Positions 4,220 through 11,726 of a stretch of 12,627 bases of DNA are shown here, piece after piece. Made by a program: the position numbers and the translations under genes. The notes beneath the pieces are model-generated. The model made no database searches. It worked only from the letters and a program-made list of their open reading frames with translations, and had not been told where the DNA came from. The stretch lies in assembly GCA_001822655.1 (NCBI GenBank), contig MHRX01000003.1, positions 1 through 12,627 on the forward strand. The letters are read 5' to 3'. The number at the start of each line of letters is the position of its first letter. Position 1 is the stretch's first letter. Origin of the DNA: Candidatus Taylorbacteria bacterium RIFCSPLOWO2_01_FULL_45_15b. Lineage in GTDB: Bacteria > Patescibacteriota > Minisyncoccia > Phycocordibacterales > 01-FULL-45-15b.

Positions 4220-6151
4220 ATGAAAAATCCAAACAGTACTGGAAATAGGTCCCTATCCCATGTTGTATCTGTTATTTCAATGACAGGAAAGGGCGTTGGG
4301 TATATCTCGCAAGATAAGGGCGACGACATAGAAATTCAGCCGGAGAGAACCCGTGGCGCGATGCACGGCGATGAAGTGCGCGTAGAGATTATCCGAGATC
4401 CCCGCGCCAGACGTATTCAAGGAAACGTCCTTGAAATTACAAAGCGCGCAAAAAATCGCTTTGTAGGAACTGTGGTAGAAAAAGATCGAGTGCTCTCACT
4501 AAAGGCGGATGATAGAAAAGTTACACGAATAATCACACTCGACGAATCCGCCAGATCAGCGATTGGATTTAAGGTATTAGCTGAAATCTCAAACTGGAGT
4601 GATCCACTTACGGCAAAAGTAGTCCAAATTATCGGCAAACCCGGAGAGCACAATACTGAAATCACCTCAATCGTACTCGATAAGGGTTTCGATGTTGTGT
4701 TTCCGCAAGGAGTAGAAGAGGAGGCGAGGCTCATTGAGCAAAAAGAGAAGCCGATTCCGCAGAACGAAATAGCGACACGTCGCGACATGAGAAGTACATA
4801 CACTTTCACCATTGACCCAAAAGATGCAAAAGATTTCGACGACGCTATTTCCTACAAAGCGATCGCGGACAATGTTCATGAGATTGGAATTCATATTGCA
4901 GATGTCTCGCACTATGTTCGTCCAGGCTCTGCGCTCGACGAAGAAGCTTTGAAGCGATCTCTGTCGGTGTATCTTGTAGACCGAACTATTCCGATGCTTC
5001 CCGAAGTTTTATCCAATGATATCTGTAGTCTCAACCCGCACGAAGATAAGCTTACCTTTTCAGCTATTTTTACTATTGATGATAAGGCGCGAATAAAAGA
5101 GAGATGGTTCGGAAAAACCATTATTCGCTCATCAAAGCGCTACACATACGAAGATGCAGAAGCTGAAATGCAAACACTAGACCAGTCATCGCGCGAGCCA
5201 CTTTCAATTCTTCGAAACGTAGCTCGAATCCTGCGCAAGCAAAAATTTGATGCCGGCGCAATTGATTTTGATACAGCGGAAATAAAGTGTGAACTGGATG
5301 CCCGCGGAAGGCCTGTAAAGTTTTATCGAAAACAGCGGCTCGAGGCTCATATGCTCGTTGAAGATTACATGCTTTTAGCTAACCGTGAAGTCGCGGAGTT
5401 TATTCACAAATCTCTTGAAAATACGAAGTCTGCTACTAGTGCCGTTCTCTACAGAGTGCACGACACACCGGATCCGGAGCGCCTGCAGGATATCAGCGCT
5501 TTTTTACGAGTCTTAGGCCATGACCTTGAAGCCCATGATGGCGCCGTTACGTCGAGTGCGATACGAAAGATATTGGCATCTGTGGAGGGCATACCGCAGG
5601 AGGATATGATTAAAACTGCAATTTTACGTTCCATGGCTAAGGCGACATACTCAACGTACAACATCGGGCACTTTGGACTCGCATTTAAGTTTTACGCCCA
5701 TTTCACCTCACCGATACGACGTTATGCCGACCTTTTAATTCACCGCGTTCTTTTTTCAATCCTGACCAATGCCCATAAAACCCACGGGCTTAGAAACGTC
5801 ACAAAAATAGGGCCGGAAACAACAAGAAAGGAGATATTGGCCGCAGAAGCAGAGCGGGCATCTCTGAAGCGCAAGCAGGTTGAGTATATGAGCGAGCGGA
5901 TCGGCCAGACCTTCGAAGGTGTGATTTCCGGAATTTCCGAATGGGGCATTTATATCGCGGACAAAGAAACGGGTAGCGAGGGTATGGTACGGCTATCCGA
6001 CATTGGCGGCGATTATTTTGAATATCACGAAAAAAATTTCACCGTGCGAGGCAAGCAAACCAAAAAGTCATTTTCTGTGGGCGATCGCGTCCGGTTTAAG
6101 GTAAAGGGAGCAAATGTCGAAGACAGGCAGTTGGATTACGTGCTGGTGTAA
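4220..6151 (+). CDS. rnr: Ribonuclease R / RNase II family 3'-5' exoribonuclease
   Basis: This processive exoribonuclease degrades structured RNA from the 3' end, releasing nucleoside monophosphates, and takes part in mRNA decay and rRNA quality control. The 643-aa protein has an N-terminal cold-shock/OB region (GVGYISQDKGDDIEIQPE, about 25-42, and a second OB to about 140) and a complete RNB domain (about 187-510). The RNB domain contains the metal-binding cluster DPKDAKDFDDAI (199-210; Asp199, 205, 207 and 208), HIADVSHYV (225-233), GAIDFD (346-351), YRVHDTPDPERL (411-422) and HFGLAFKFYAHFTSPIRRYADL (484-505). A C-terminal S1 domain follows (FEGVISGISEWGIYI, about 566-640). It lacks the N-terminal helix-turn-helix and the long basic tail of the 813-aa E. 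coli RNase R. The ATG at 4220 fits the leaderless promoter. It converges on smc, and no terminator is visible in the 100 nt between them. Confidence 0.93.
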   Translation: MKNPNSTGNRSLSHVVSVISMTGKGVGYISQDKGDDIEIQPERTRGAMHGDEVRVEIIRDPRARRIQGNVLEITKRAKNRFVGTVVEKDRVLSLKADDRKVTRIITLDESARSAIGFKVLAEISNWSDPLTAKVVQIIGKPGEHNTEITSIVLDKGFDVVFPQGVEEEARLIEQKEKPIPQNEIATRRDMRSTYTFTIDPKDAKDFDDAISYKAIADNVHEIGIHIADVSHYVRPGSALDEEALKRSLSVYLVDRTIPMLPEVLSNDICSLNPHEDKLTFSAIFTIDDKARIKERWFGKTIIRSSKRYTYEDAEAEMQTLDQSSREPLSILRNVARILRKQKFDAGAIDFDTAEIKCELDARGRPVKFYRKQRLEAHMLVEDYMLLANREVAEFIHKSLENTKSATSAVLYRVHDTPDPERLQDISAFLRVLGHDLEAHDGAVTSSAIRKILASVEGIPQEDMIKTAILRSMAKATYSTYNIGHFGLAFKFYAHFTSPIRRYADLLIHRVLFSILTNAHKTHGLRNVTKIGPETTRKEILAAEAERASLKRKQVEYMSERIGQTFEGVISGISEWGIYIADKETGSEGMVRLSDIGGDYFEYHEKNFTVRGKQTKKSFSVGDRVRFKVKGANVEDRQLDYVLV

Positions 6152-6216
6152 GAGCCTATCCACGACAAATCTCCCATGCAATTATTACATTCCGTCCAAA
6201 GCTTGTGCGAATGCTT

Positions 6217-6253
6217 ATACTCCATACTAATACTCATACTTTATACTAATACT
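6217..6253. repeat. Six-copy ATACT cluster between convergent rnr and smc
   Basis: ATACT occurs at 6217, 6224, 6230, 6236, 6243 and 6249, at 6-7 nt spacing. The last copy overlaps the smc stop codon (TAG on the minus strand, 6252-6254). A looser cluster sits at the khpA 3' end. No hairpin forms here, so this is not an ordinary terminator. Confidence 0.65.
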
Positions 6254-8495
6254 ACTTCGCTACCTTCACCGCTTCATCAAAGGCAATCGACAGAAGGCGG
6301 GAAGTACCGTCGCTACCCATAGTAATACCATAGAGAATTCCCGCGCGAGACATAGTTTCTCTATTGTGAGTAATTAGAATCAACTGTGAATATTTAGCAA
6401 GATGCTCAATCATGTCTCCGTATTTTCTGGAGTTCGCCTCATCAAGCGCCGCGTCTGTTTCATCGAGAATAATAAACGGCGGCGGATTTACTTGAGACAT
6501 CGCAAAGAGAAGCGCGATGGAAGCGAGTGCGCGCTCACCCCCCGACAACATGACGAGTCCCTGAATTCTCTTGTGCGGCAATCCGACCTTGACCTCTATT
6601 CCCTCTTCAGCCACAGGCTCTTCCGACATATTTTCAGAAATTTCGCCAACATCCACTGACTCGCGAATTTTTCGCGTTTTCTTTACTAGAGAGAGCGAGG
6701 CACTTCCTCCGCCAAACATATGAGTAAAAAACCTGCTAAATTCGTTATTAATTTTACCGAGTCCGCTTTCAAATTCGGTTTTGATACGGATATCAAGCTC
6801 CGCAATCAGTGTCTGTAGTGATGCCGATGCTCGCACGAGATCCTCTACTTCTTTGCGAAGAAATTCACTGCGTTGAAATGATTCCTCATATTCTTTCAAA
6901 AGTTCATCGCCTCCCGCGGCACCCGCCTCCTCGAGACGAATCATTGTCTTTTCTGTCATCCTTTTTTTCTCCGCTTGTCGCGACCTTTCTTGACTGCTTG
7001 ACCACTCTCTATACGAAGCCACTGGTTCAAAGCGAGCGGCATCTGATCCGGCAAACAGAATAGCCTCTCTCACCTCTCTTGCGAAATCATCGCGCTGTCG
7101 TTCGAGTTGCGACCGTTCAACACCAATCGCCGATAACTCGTTTTCGACCTCCTGGAGCCGCTTCATAACTTTCAGCATCTCCTTTTCGGCCTCCAAGGAA
7201 CCGACTTGTTCGTCCTCAATGCTTTGCCTCAAATGCTCGTACTCGACCCTATTTAAATGTTCCGCATTTTTTGAATCCTGATACTTGGCGTCCAATTTCG
7301 CCCTCTGTTCCTGCAGTCGCGCGATTTCAGCGCGAGCTTTCCCGAGAGAGACTTCGTCTTTTGCATCCTGTATAGACTGAAAAAATGCTTTTATAATCGC
7401 CCGAAGTTGCGAGACGAGGTCTTTCTTTGTCTTTGACTCTTCGGCGAGCGCTTCCGACATCACAGAATCAAGTTCTGCCTCAAGAGACGACACCCGCTCA
7501 AAAGGTACGGGGCGGCGATCGGAAGTTTCTTTTAGAAGTCGATGTATTTCACGTTCGAAATAACCGAGCTCGCCTTCGATACGACCGAGGTCCCGCATAA
7601 GCAGAGATTGGCGTTCACGCTCCTCCGACATTTTTTTCTCAAGCCCTACTACCTCGCTCGACGATCGGGCGCCGCCACTTTTCTCGCCGATTCTCACACG
7701 AAGCTCTTCAAGTTTTAATGAGATCTGCTCGCGTTCCGCCTGGGGCGAGATGCTCCTTTCGTGCAAATCCTTAATGCTTTCCTCCAAAAAATATGATTCC
7801 CGAGACAAATAATCTTTGTACAAAAGGACGAGAGACGACTTCAACTCCTTTGCTTTCTGAATTTTTTCAACTTGTTTTCCCAGAAATTTGATATGCGGTG
7901 CCAGTTCACGCCGCAGTGATTCGACATGTTGGATGTTCTCATCAGTTTTTTCAAGCTTCCTCTCCGCCTCAAGCCTCTTCCATTGAAATATCTTGAGTCC
8001 CAATGCGTCCTCGATCATCTCCTTTCGCTCTTTGTCTGATGCGGTCAATATTTTGTCTGCCTCGCCTTGTGAAATGATATGGTGGCCTGTTGCACCAATG
8101 TGCGCGGATGACAAAAGCTCGATAATATCCTTTAATCTGACGTGAGTGCCATTCACAAAGTATTCATTTACGGAATCTCTATGGACGATGCGTTCTATCA
8201 CGACTTCGTCAAAATCTATTGGCAATACGCGGCGCGAATTATCAAAGGTAATCTTAACAGCGGCGCGCTGTTGGCGCGCCACTTTAGACGTGCCATTGAA
8301 AATTAAGTCTTCGCCGCGTTTACCGCGCATTGATTTTAATGACTGCTCGCCAAGGACGAAGCGAAATGCCTCCGCAACATTGGATTTTCCCGAGCCATTT
8401 GGGCCGACGATTGCGGAAATCGGCGATGTAAATTCAAGAATCGCCCGTTTTGCGAATGACTTAAAGCCCGAAATTTCAAGAGACTTTAGATGCAT
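6252..8495 (-). CDS. smc: Short SMC-family chromosome condensation ATPase, apparently hinge-less
   Basis: SMC ATPases organise and separate chromosomes as dimers with a head, long coiled coil and hinge. The head halves are complete: N-terminal KSLEISGFKSFAKRAILEF, Walker A GPNGSGKS (31-38), Q-loop region HHIISQGEADKIL (138-150), C-terminal signature LSGGERALAS (650-659), Walker B FIILDET (674-680, with Asp678 and Glu679), D-loop and His710 in ITHN. Between them lie two predicted coiled-coil arms (about 165-325 and 390-580). At 747 aa it is far shorter than the usual 1,100-1,200. I cannot find the Gly-rich hinge domain; residues 326-390 form only a short Pro-containing, then charged helical segment. 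No CxxC zinc hook is present, so it is not Rad50. TATAAA (8504-8509) with an upstream TGA ends 8 nt before the ATG. The rnc-smc neighbourhood is conserved in many bacteria. The stop is TAG. Confidence 0.88.
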   Translation of the reverse strand: MHLKSLEISGFKSFAKRAILEFTSPISAIVGPNGSGKSNVAEAFRFVLGEQSLKSMRGKRGEDLIFNGTSKVARQQRAAVKITFDNSRRVLPIDFDEVVIERIVHRDSVNEYFVNGTHVRLKDIIELLSSAHIGATGHHIISQGEADKILTASDKERKEMIEDALGLKIFQWKRLEAERKLEKTDENIQHVESLRRELAPHIKFLGKQVEKIQKAKELKSSLVLLYKDYLSRESYFLEESIKDLHERSISPQAEREQISLKLEELRVRIGEKSGGARSSSEVVGLEKKMSEERERQSLLMRDLGRIEGELGYFEREIHRLLKETSDRRPVPFERVSSLEAELDSVMSEALAEESKTKKDLVSQLRAIIKAFFQSIQDAKDEVSLGKARAEIARLQEQRAKLDAKYQDSKNAEHLNRVEYEHLRQSIEDEQVGSLEAEKEMLKVMKRLQEVENELSAIGVERSQLERQRDDFAREVREAILFAGSDAARFEPVASYREWSSSQERSRQAEKKRMTEKTMIRLEEAGAAGGDELLKEYEESFQRSEFLRKEVEDLVRASASLQTLIAELDIRIKTEFESGLGKINNEFSRFFTHMFGGGSASLSLVKKTRKIRESVDVGEISENMSEEPVAEEGIEVKVGLPHKRIQGLVMLSGGERALASIALLFAMSQVNPPPFIILDETDAALDEANSRKYGDMIEHLAKYSQLILITHNRETMSRAGILYGITMGSDGTSRLLSIAFDEAVKVAK

Positions 8496-8503
8496 GGAGG
8501 CAT

Positions 8504-8512
8504 TTTATATCA
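8504..8512 (-). promoter_or_regulatory. Extended -10 of smc, leaderless geometry
   Basis: On the minus strand TGATATAAA gives a TGn extended -10 with hexamer TATAAA (8504-8509), ending 8 nt before the smc ATG (8495). It abuts the prepilin stop codon (8516-8518). No good -35 was found (TTGCTC lies about 20 nt upstream). A transcript starting here would be almost leaderless. Confidence 0.5.
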
Positions 8513-8515
8513 TCA

Positions 8516-9367
8516 CTAGAATTCGCTGCGAGCAATATTCGTCGCCCCTGAAGTGGATGTCTCAAAAACGACAGAGTTGTCAAGATTGAAGATTCTGACC
8601 TCATCTATGGTGCCGGGGAAACCGGCCCAGACATCGCCACCTATGCCAAGCGCGCCGGTAGAATTCTGCGGTATTGGATCGCCCGGTATATCGTCTGATG
8701 TTTCCAACAAACCGTTTACGTAAAGAGAGATGCGACCCTCGTCGTACGTTACCGCCAAGTGATACCAACGGCCCGCCTTCCATACATTAGTAGTTGTACG
8801 CCTGATAGTTGTTGGGTCATTATTAAGCAACACTCCAATTTTTCCATCAGAAATAGTTTGATTTATTACAATCCAGTAAGAATCCAGCTTCGACAAAATA
8901 TCTTTCTGTCCGCTAGCGGCAGTAATATCGGCAGTCGGCTTAAACCACAAAGAAACGGCGAAACGCTGAACGTCAAGCAAGGGCGAATCCGCCACGACAA
9001 CGGCACTGTTTGCTGTGCCGCCAAAGACGATAGCATTCGAGGAATCGAAAGACGGGCTTGTCCATACGGCATTATTCAAGAGCACTCCGTTTAGATTATT
9101 GCCCGATGAATCTGCCGTCGCTGTACCGGAACCCTCATTAAAGCGCCATTCACCTGCAAGTCCGGCGCCATAGATTCGGTTAAATTGCGCGGAGAATTCA
9201 TACGCGCGCGCCAATATTCCGCGATATCGGTACTCCACCGAACTTACAATTACGACGCTTGATAAAATTGCGATAATACTTATGACCACAAGTAGCTCAA
9301 GAATCGTAAAACCTCGCATGGAACTATTATTAAATGGGGAGCGCATGGAAATATCTTTGGAAGCCAT
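8516..9367 (-). CDS. Type IV prepilin-like protein with LamG domain
   Basis: The N-terminus carries a class-III prepilin signal, RGFTILELLVVISIIAILSSVVIVSS: processing after Gly, Phe at +1, Glu at +5 and one hydrophobic helix. Prepilin peptidase would therefore process it, and the helix would anchor it in the membrane or a pilus fibre. The rest (from LAGEWRFNEGSGTATADSSG) is a LamG/concanavalin-A-like jelly-roll fold, with the usual blocks FAVSLWFKP, GRWYHLAVTYDEGRISLYVNG and GTIDEVRIFN, suggesting carbohydrate or surface binding. Start choice is uncertain. ATGs exist at 9367, 9346 and 9319, and the open frame reaches a TTG at 9424. I chose 9367 because CATAAT (9375-9380) ends 7 nt upstream, as at other core genes; this gives an 18-19 residue leader. 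It interrupts the common rnc-smc adjacency. The stop is TAG. Confidence 0.82.
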   Translation of the reverse strand: MASKDISMRSPFNNSSMRGFTILELLVVISIIAILSSVVIVSSVEYRYRGILARAYEFSAQFNRIYGAGLAGEWRFNEGSGTATADSSGNNLNGVLLNNAVWTSPSFDSSNAIVFGGTANSAVVVADSPLLDVQRFAVSLWFKPTADITAASGQKDILSKLDSYWIVINQTISDGKIGVLLNNDPTTIRRTTTNVWKAGRWYHLAVTYDEGRISLYVNGLLETSDDIPGDPIPQNSTGALGIGGDVWAGFPGTIDEVRIFNLDNSVVFETSTSGATNIARSEF

Positions 9368-9561
9368 CTCAATAATTATGGCTAGGCGACTTATTGAATC
9401 GTGGGTTAACGGGAATGACTTCAATCTTGTTCATATAATAAGGGTTTTTGGGATGGGTCGAGTCGCATAAGTATACTACACGTCGTCCATGCTTCTTTGC
9501 TTAAATGTTGATATCAGGCTCTCGAATTGTCCAAAACCTCTGTCGAATTTCATAAGCGCGT

Positions 9562-10251
9562 TTACTTCCAGCCCTTCTTCTGAAGCGCGTCTCTCGCCGC
9601 CGCCTGCTCGGCCTCTTGCTTTGACTTACCCTGCCCCGTGCCTGTCAGATTATCCCTTAAATACACACCAGACGTGAACTGCTTATCGTGATCGGGCCCT
9701 ATTTCTTTTAACACTTTATAGAGAGGAGTTGCGCCGAGTTGATCTTGCGCTTTTTCTTGGAAAAGACTCTTGGCATCAGTCCACACGCCTTTTTCAAGTA
9801 TCCCTTTAAGTCGGGACGATATGGTCCTAGTAATAAACTCTTCCGCGGTGTCATATCCGCGGTCAAGATAAATCGCCCCTATCAGGGCCTCAATCGTATT
9901 CGCGAGAATATACTGGCGGGCCTTGCCTGTGTCTTTTCTCTCACCCTTTGAAAGCAGGAGGTATTCGTCCATGCCGAGGGAAGTGGCAATATCAGAAAGC
10001 GTTATTGCATTTACAACGGCCGCGCGAAGACTAGTCAGTTCCCCCTCATTTTTGTCGGGATACTGTTTGTACAAAAAATCCGTCGTAGCAAGTTCTAGAA
10101 CAGCGTCGCCCAGAAACTCAAGCCTCTCATTGTGCTCGAGCTTATCGACCCTAAATTCGTTGATGTACGAGCGATGAGTAAACGCCTGTCGCAAAAGCGA
10201 CTTGTCTCGGAAACTCACGCCAATTTTATCTTCAAATGTATCAAACTGCAT
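9562..10251 (-). CDS. rnc: Ribonuclease III
   Basis: RNase III cleaves double-stranded RNA and processes rRNA precursors. The 229-aa protein has the family start FEDKIGVSFRDKSLLRQAFTH, the signature NERLEFLGDAVLEL (41-54, with catalytic-site Glu and Asp), NEGELTSLRAAVV (68-80) and ANTIEALIGAIYLD (117-130, with the conserved Glu121). A C-terminal double-stranded-RNA-binding domain follows (about 157-226, ending GKSKQEAEQAAARDALQKKG). The position matching E. coli Asp114 is Asn118, a substitution I believe is common in other bacteria. The frame could start at a TTG (10278), but that codon overlaps the predicted -10, so the ATG at 10251 is preferred. A promoter TTGATT-17-TATGAT lies in the gap after the nusB gene. 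The stop is TAA. Confidence 0.93.
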   Translation of the reverse strand: MQFDTFEDKIGVSFRDKSLLRQAFTHRSYINEFRVDKLEHNERLEFLGDAVLELATTDFLYKQYPDKNEGELTSLRAAVVNAITLSDIATSLGMDEYLLLSKGERKDTGKARQYILANTIEALIGAIYLDRGYDTAEEFITRTISSRLKGILEKGVWTDAKSLFQEKAQDQLGATPLYKVLKEIGPDHDKQFTSGVYLRDNLTGTGQGKSKQEAEQAAARDALQKKGWK

Positions 10252-10277
10252 TTCTGAATAATTATTTTTATTCGCCA

Positions 10278-10306
10278 ATCATAAAATCCGCGTCTGGCAA
10301 AATCAA
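10278..10306 (-). promoter_or_regulatory. Candidate rnc promoter
   Basis: TTGATT (10301-10306) and TATGAT (10278-10283) are separated by exactly 17 nt on the minus strand, in the short gap between the nusB fusion and rnc. Transcription would start near 10271, about 20 nt before the ATG at 10251. No SD is seen. Confidence 0.5.
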
Positions 10307-10326
10307 TGAACGGCTTCGAGCCATTA

Positions 10327-11229
10327 TCATTTTTTTCCTGCCAACAGAATATTTATCGCTTTTGTAACAATGGGGAGAATATCATCATAAAAATTGAGAT
10401 CAAGAATCTCGGAAAGTTTGAACCATTCGGCACCATCAAGTCCTCCTTTTTTTTCAAGCACTATCTCTGTATATGGCGATTGCGCCAAGAAATAAGTTAC
10501 TCGTTTTCGTTTTTTGCCGACTTCCGGATCAGACGCGATATACTCGTTCTCGCCAAGTTTCTCCTCGATGTTTATGTCGAGACCGAGCTCCACTTTTATT
10601 TCCCGCGCCGTGGCCTTTCCCTCGTCCTCGTCCTCCTTTATTGTACCTTTGGAAAGAGTCCAGTGGCCAAATATATCATGGACAAGCGCCAGGTAGATGT
10701 CGTTCTCTTTTTTTGCATAGACAATCGCGCCTCCGAGTTTTTGGAGTGGCATTTTTGCGGGGTCAAGGATTATTTTTTTTGCCTGTCGCGGCGGGCTATC
10801 TTTGCCGGGCTCTCCCAATTCCTTATACACCGAGCCAAGTACGCCGTTGACGAATTTGCCGCTATTTTCTCCGCCGTATGTTTTCGCGAGCTCTATTGCT
10901 TCATTTATCGCAACTTTCGCGGGAACTTCACCGCGATCCGCAAAAAGCAGTTCGTAGAGTCCTATCCGAAGAGCGTTCCTGTCAACGATGGAAATTTTAT
11001 CTATGGGCCACTCGGGAGCCGCCTTCTCAATTATCGAATCAATTTCCGGAAGTTTCTTAATAACATTATCAAGAAGAGTTTTTAGAAACGCTAAATCACC
11101 GAGTCCAGAAGCAAATTCCTTTGCATTTCTTTCAAGAATGTCGTTCGAAACAATCGCAGGATATTTTCTAAAATCCCACTCGAAGAGGGATTGGAGGACT
11201 GTTGATCTCGCAAGGTGCCTATTTGCCAT
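10327..11229 (-). CDS. nusB: NusB antitermination factor fused to a C-terminal Nudix hydrolase domain
   Basis: Residues 1-140 are a full NusB: the opening HLARSTVLQSLFEWDF, the block IDKISIVDRNALRIGLYELLF (76-96) and AINEAIELAKTYGGENSGKFVNGVLGSV (107-134). NusB with NusE (S10) binds boxA RNA and promotes antitermination of rRNA transcription. Residues from about 165 to 290 form a Nudix domain: GGAIVYAKK, then HWTLSKGTIKEDE, and the Nudix box from Gly195 to Leu217 with Glu201, Arg209, Glu210, Glu214 and Gly216. The box has one deviation, Val213 where Glu is usual. The WxLSKG lead-in resembles Ap4A-hydrolase-type Nudix enzymes, but the substrate is unknown. A linker (about 140-163) joins the domains within one uninterrupted 300-aa frame. 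A perfect TATAAT with TGC upstream (11244-11249) lies 14 nt before the ATG. The stop is TGA, followed immediately by TAA. Confidence 0.88.
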   Translation of the reverse strand: MANRHLARSTVLQSLFEWDFRKYPAIVSNDILERNAKEFASGLGDLAFLKTLLDNVIKKLPEIDSIIEKAAPEWPIDKISIVDRNALRIGLYELLFADRGEVPAKVAINEAIELAKTYGGENSGKFVNGVLGSVYKELGEPGKDSPPRQAKKIILDPAKMPLQKLGGAIVYAKKENDIYLALVHDIFGHWTLSKGTIKEDEDEGKATAREIKVELGLDINIEEKLGENEYIASDPEVGKKRKRVTYFLAQSPYTEIVLEKKGGLDGAEWFKLSEILDLNFYDDILPIVTKAINILLAGKK

Positions 11230-11243
11230 AAATACTCGGGAAA

Positions 11244-11252
11244 ATTATAGCA
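11244..11252 (-). promoter_or_regulatory. Extended -10 of the nusB-nudix gene
   Basis: TGCTATAAT on the minus strand is a consensus extended -10. Its hexamer ends 14 nt before the ATG at 11229, predicting a leader of about 8 nt. No -35 match was found, as is usual for extended -10 promoters. It lies between rpmF and nusB, so the latter has its own promoter. Confidence 0.6.
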
Positions 11253-11287
11253 TACCACTACTCTTCTAGCATAACCACTGTGGGTTT

Positions 11288-11557
11288 CTACTTCTTCTCG
11301 GCACTAGCTATCTTCGCCTTCTCCGGATCAATTCCGAGAGATTTTGCTTTAACTTTAGCTCTGTTTTCTTTTTTTAGGGCGCGTGCCGCAACATCAATCA
11401 CTTGCACTCCCTTATATTTGCCACAATTCTGGCATGTGGTGTGCCGTAAATGAGACTTTCCGCAGTCCTTGCATATCGAAAGCTGGATAGCCGCAAGAGC
11501 GTGGTGGGAACGGCGATTTCTCGTATGTGCATGCGTATGACGCATTCGTATTACCAT
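11288..11557 (-). CDS. rpmF: 50S ribosomal protein L32
   Basis: L32 is a small zinc-ribbon protein of the large subunit. The 89-aa product has the basic N-terminus MVIRMRHTHAHTRNRRSHHAL (1-21) and the four zinc ligands Cys29, Cys32, Cys42 and Cys45 in ICKDCG and TCQNCGKYKG, followed by VIDV. A Lys/Ala-rich C-terminal extension (about 57-89) goes beyond the usual 56-60 residues. The frame is open to 11593, but the ATG at 11557 matches the family start. TACTAT ends 8 nt before it with TTGTCT 16 nt further up, so a leaderless transcript is likely; no SD is seen. It lies upstream of nusB on the same strand. The stop is TAG. Confidence 0.9.
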   Translation of the reverse strand: MVIRMRHTHAHTRNRRSHHALAAIQLSICKDCGKSHLRHTTCQNCGKYKGVQVIDVAARALKKENRAKVKAKSLGIDPEKAKIASAEKK

Positions 11558-11637
11558 GGTTTGCAATAGTAACGTATCTATTGAAAAAGACAAGTTACTG
11601 CTACTGGCACCACCTCAACTCCCGACGAGTCATGAAT

Positions 11638-11666
11638 AAAAAAAAGAGCCCGCGTATGCAAGCTCT
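11638..11666 (-). terminator. Intrinsic terminator of the DUF5701-like gene
   Basis: On the minus strand AGAGC (11662-11666) pairs with GCTCT (11645-11649), extended inward by four further pairs including two G-U, and leaves a 4-nt loop. Eight T's follow (A run 11638-11645). It starts 60 nt past the stop of the DUF5701-like gene. Confidence 0.75.
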
Positions 11667-11726
11667 CCTGTGTGTCCCCAAGAAGAAAGTGGACAAAAAA
11701 CCAAATTTACAAAGGAACCAAGTGAT

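Noticed and set aside
10306..11085. 259-aa plus-strand frame opposite nusB.
   Set aside because: It is a shadow of the strongly supported NusB-Nudix gene, and its Phe/Cys-rich translation is typical of antisense frames.
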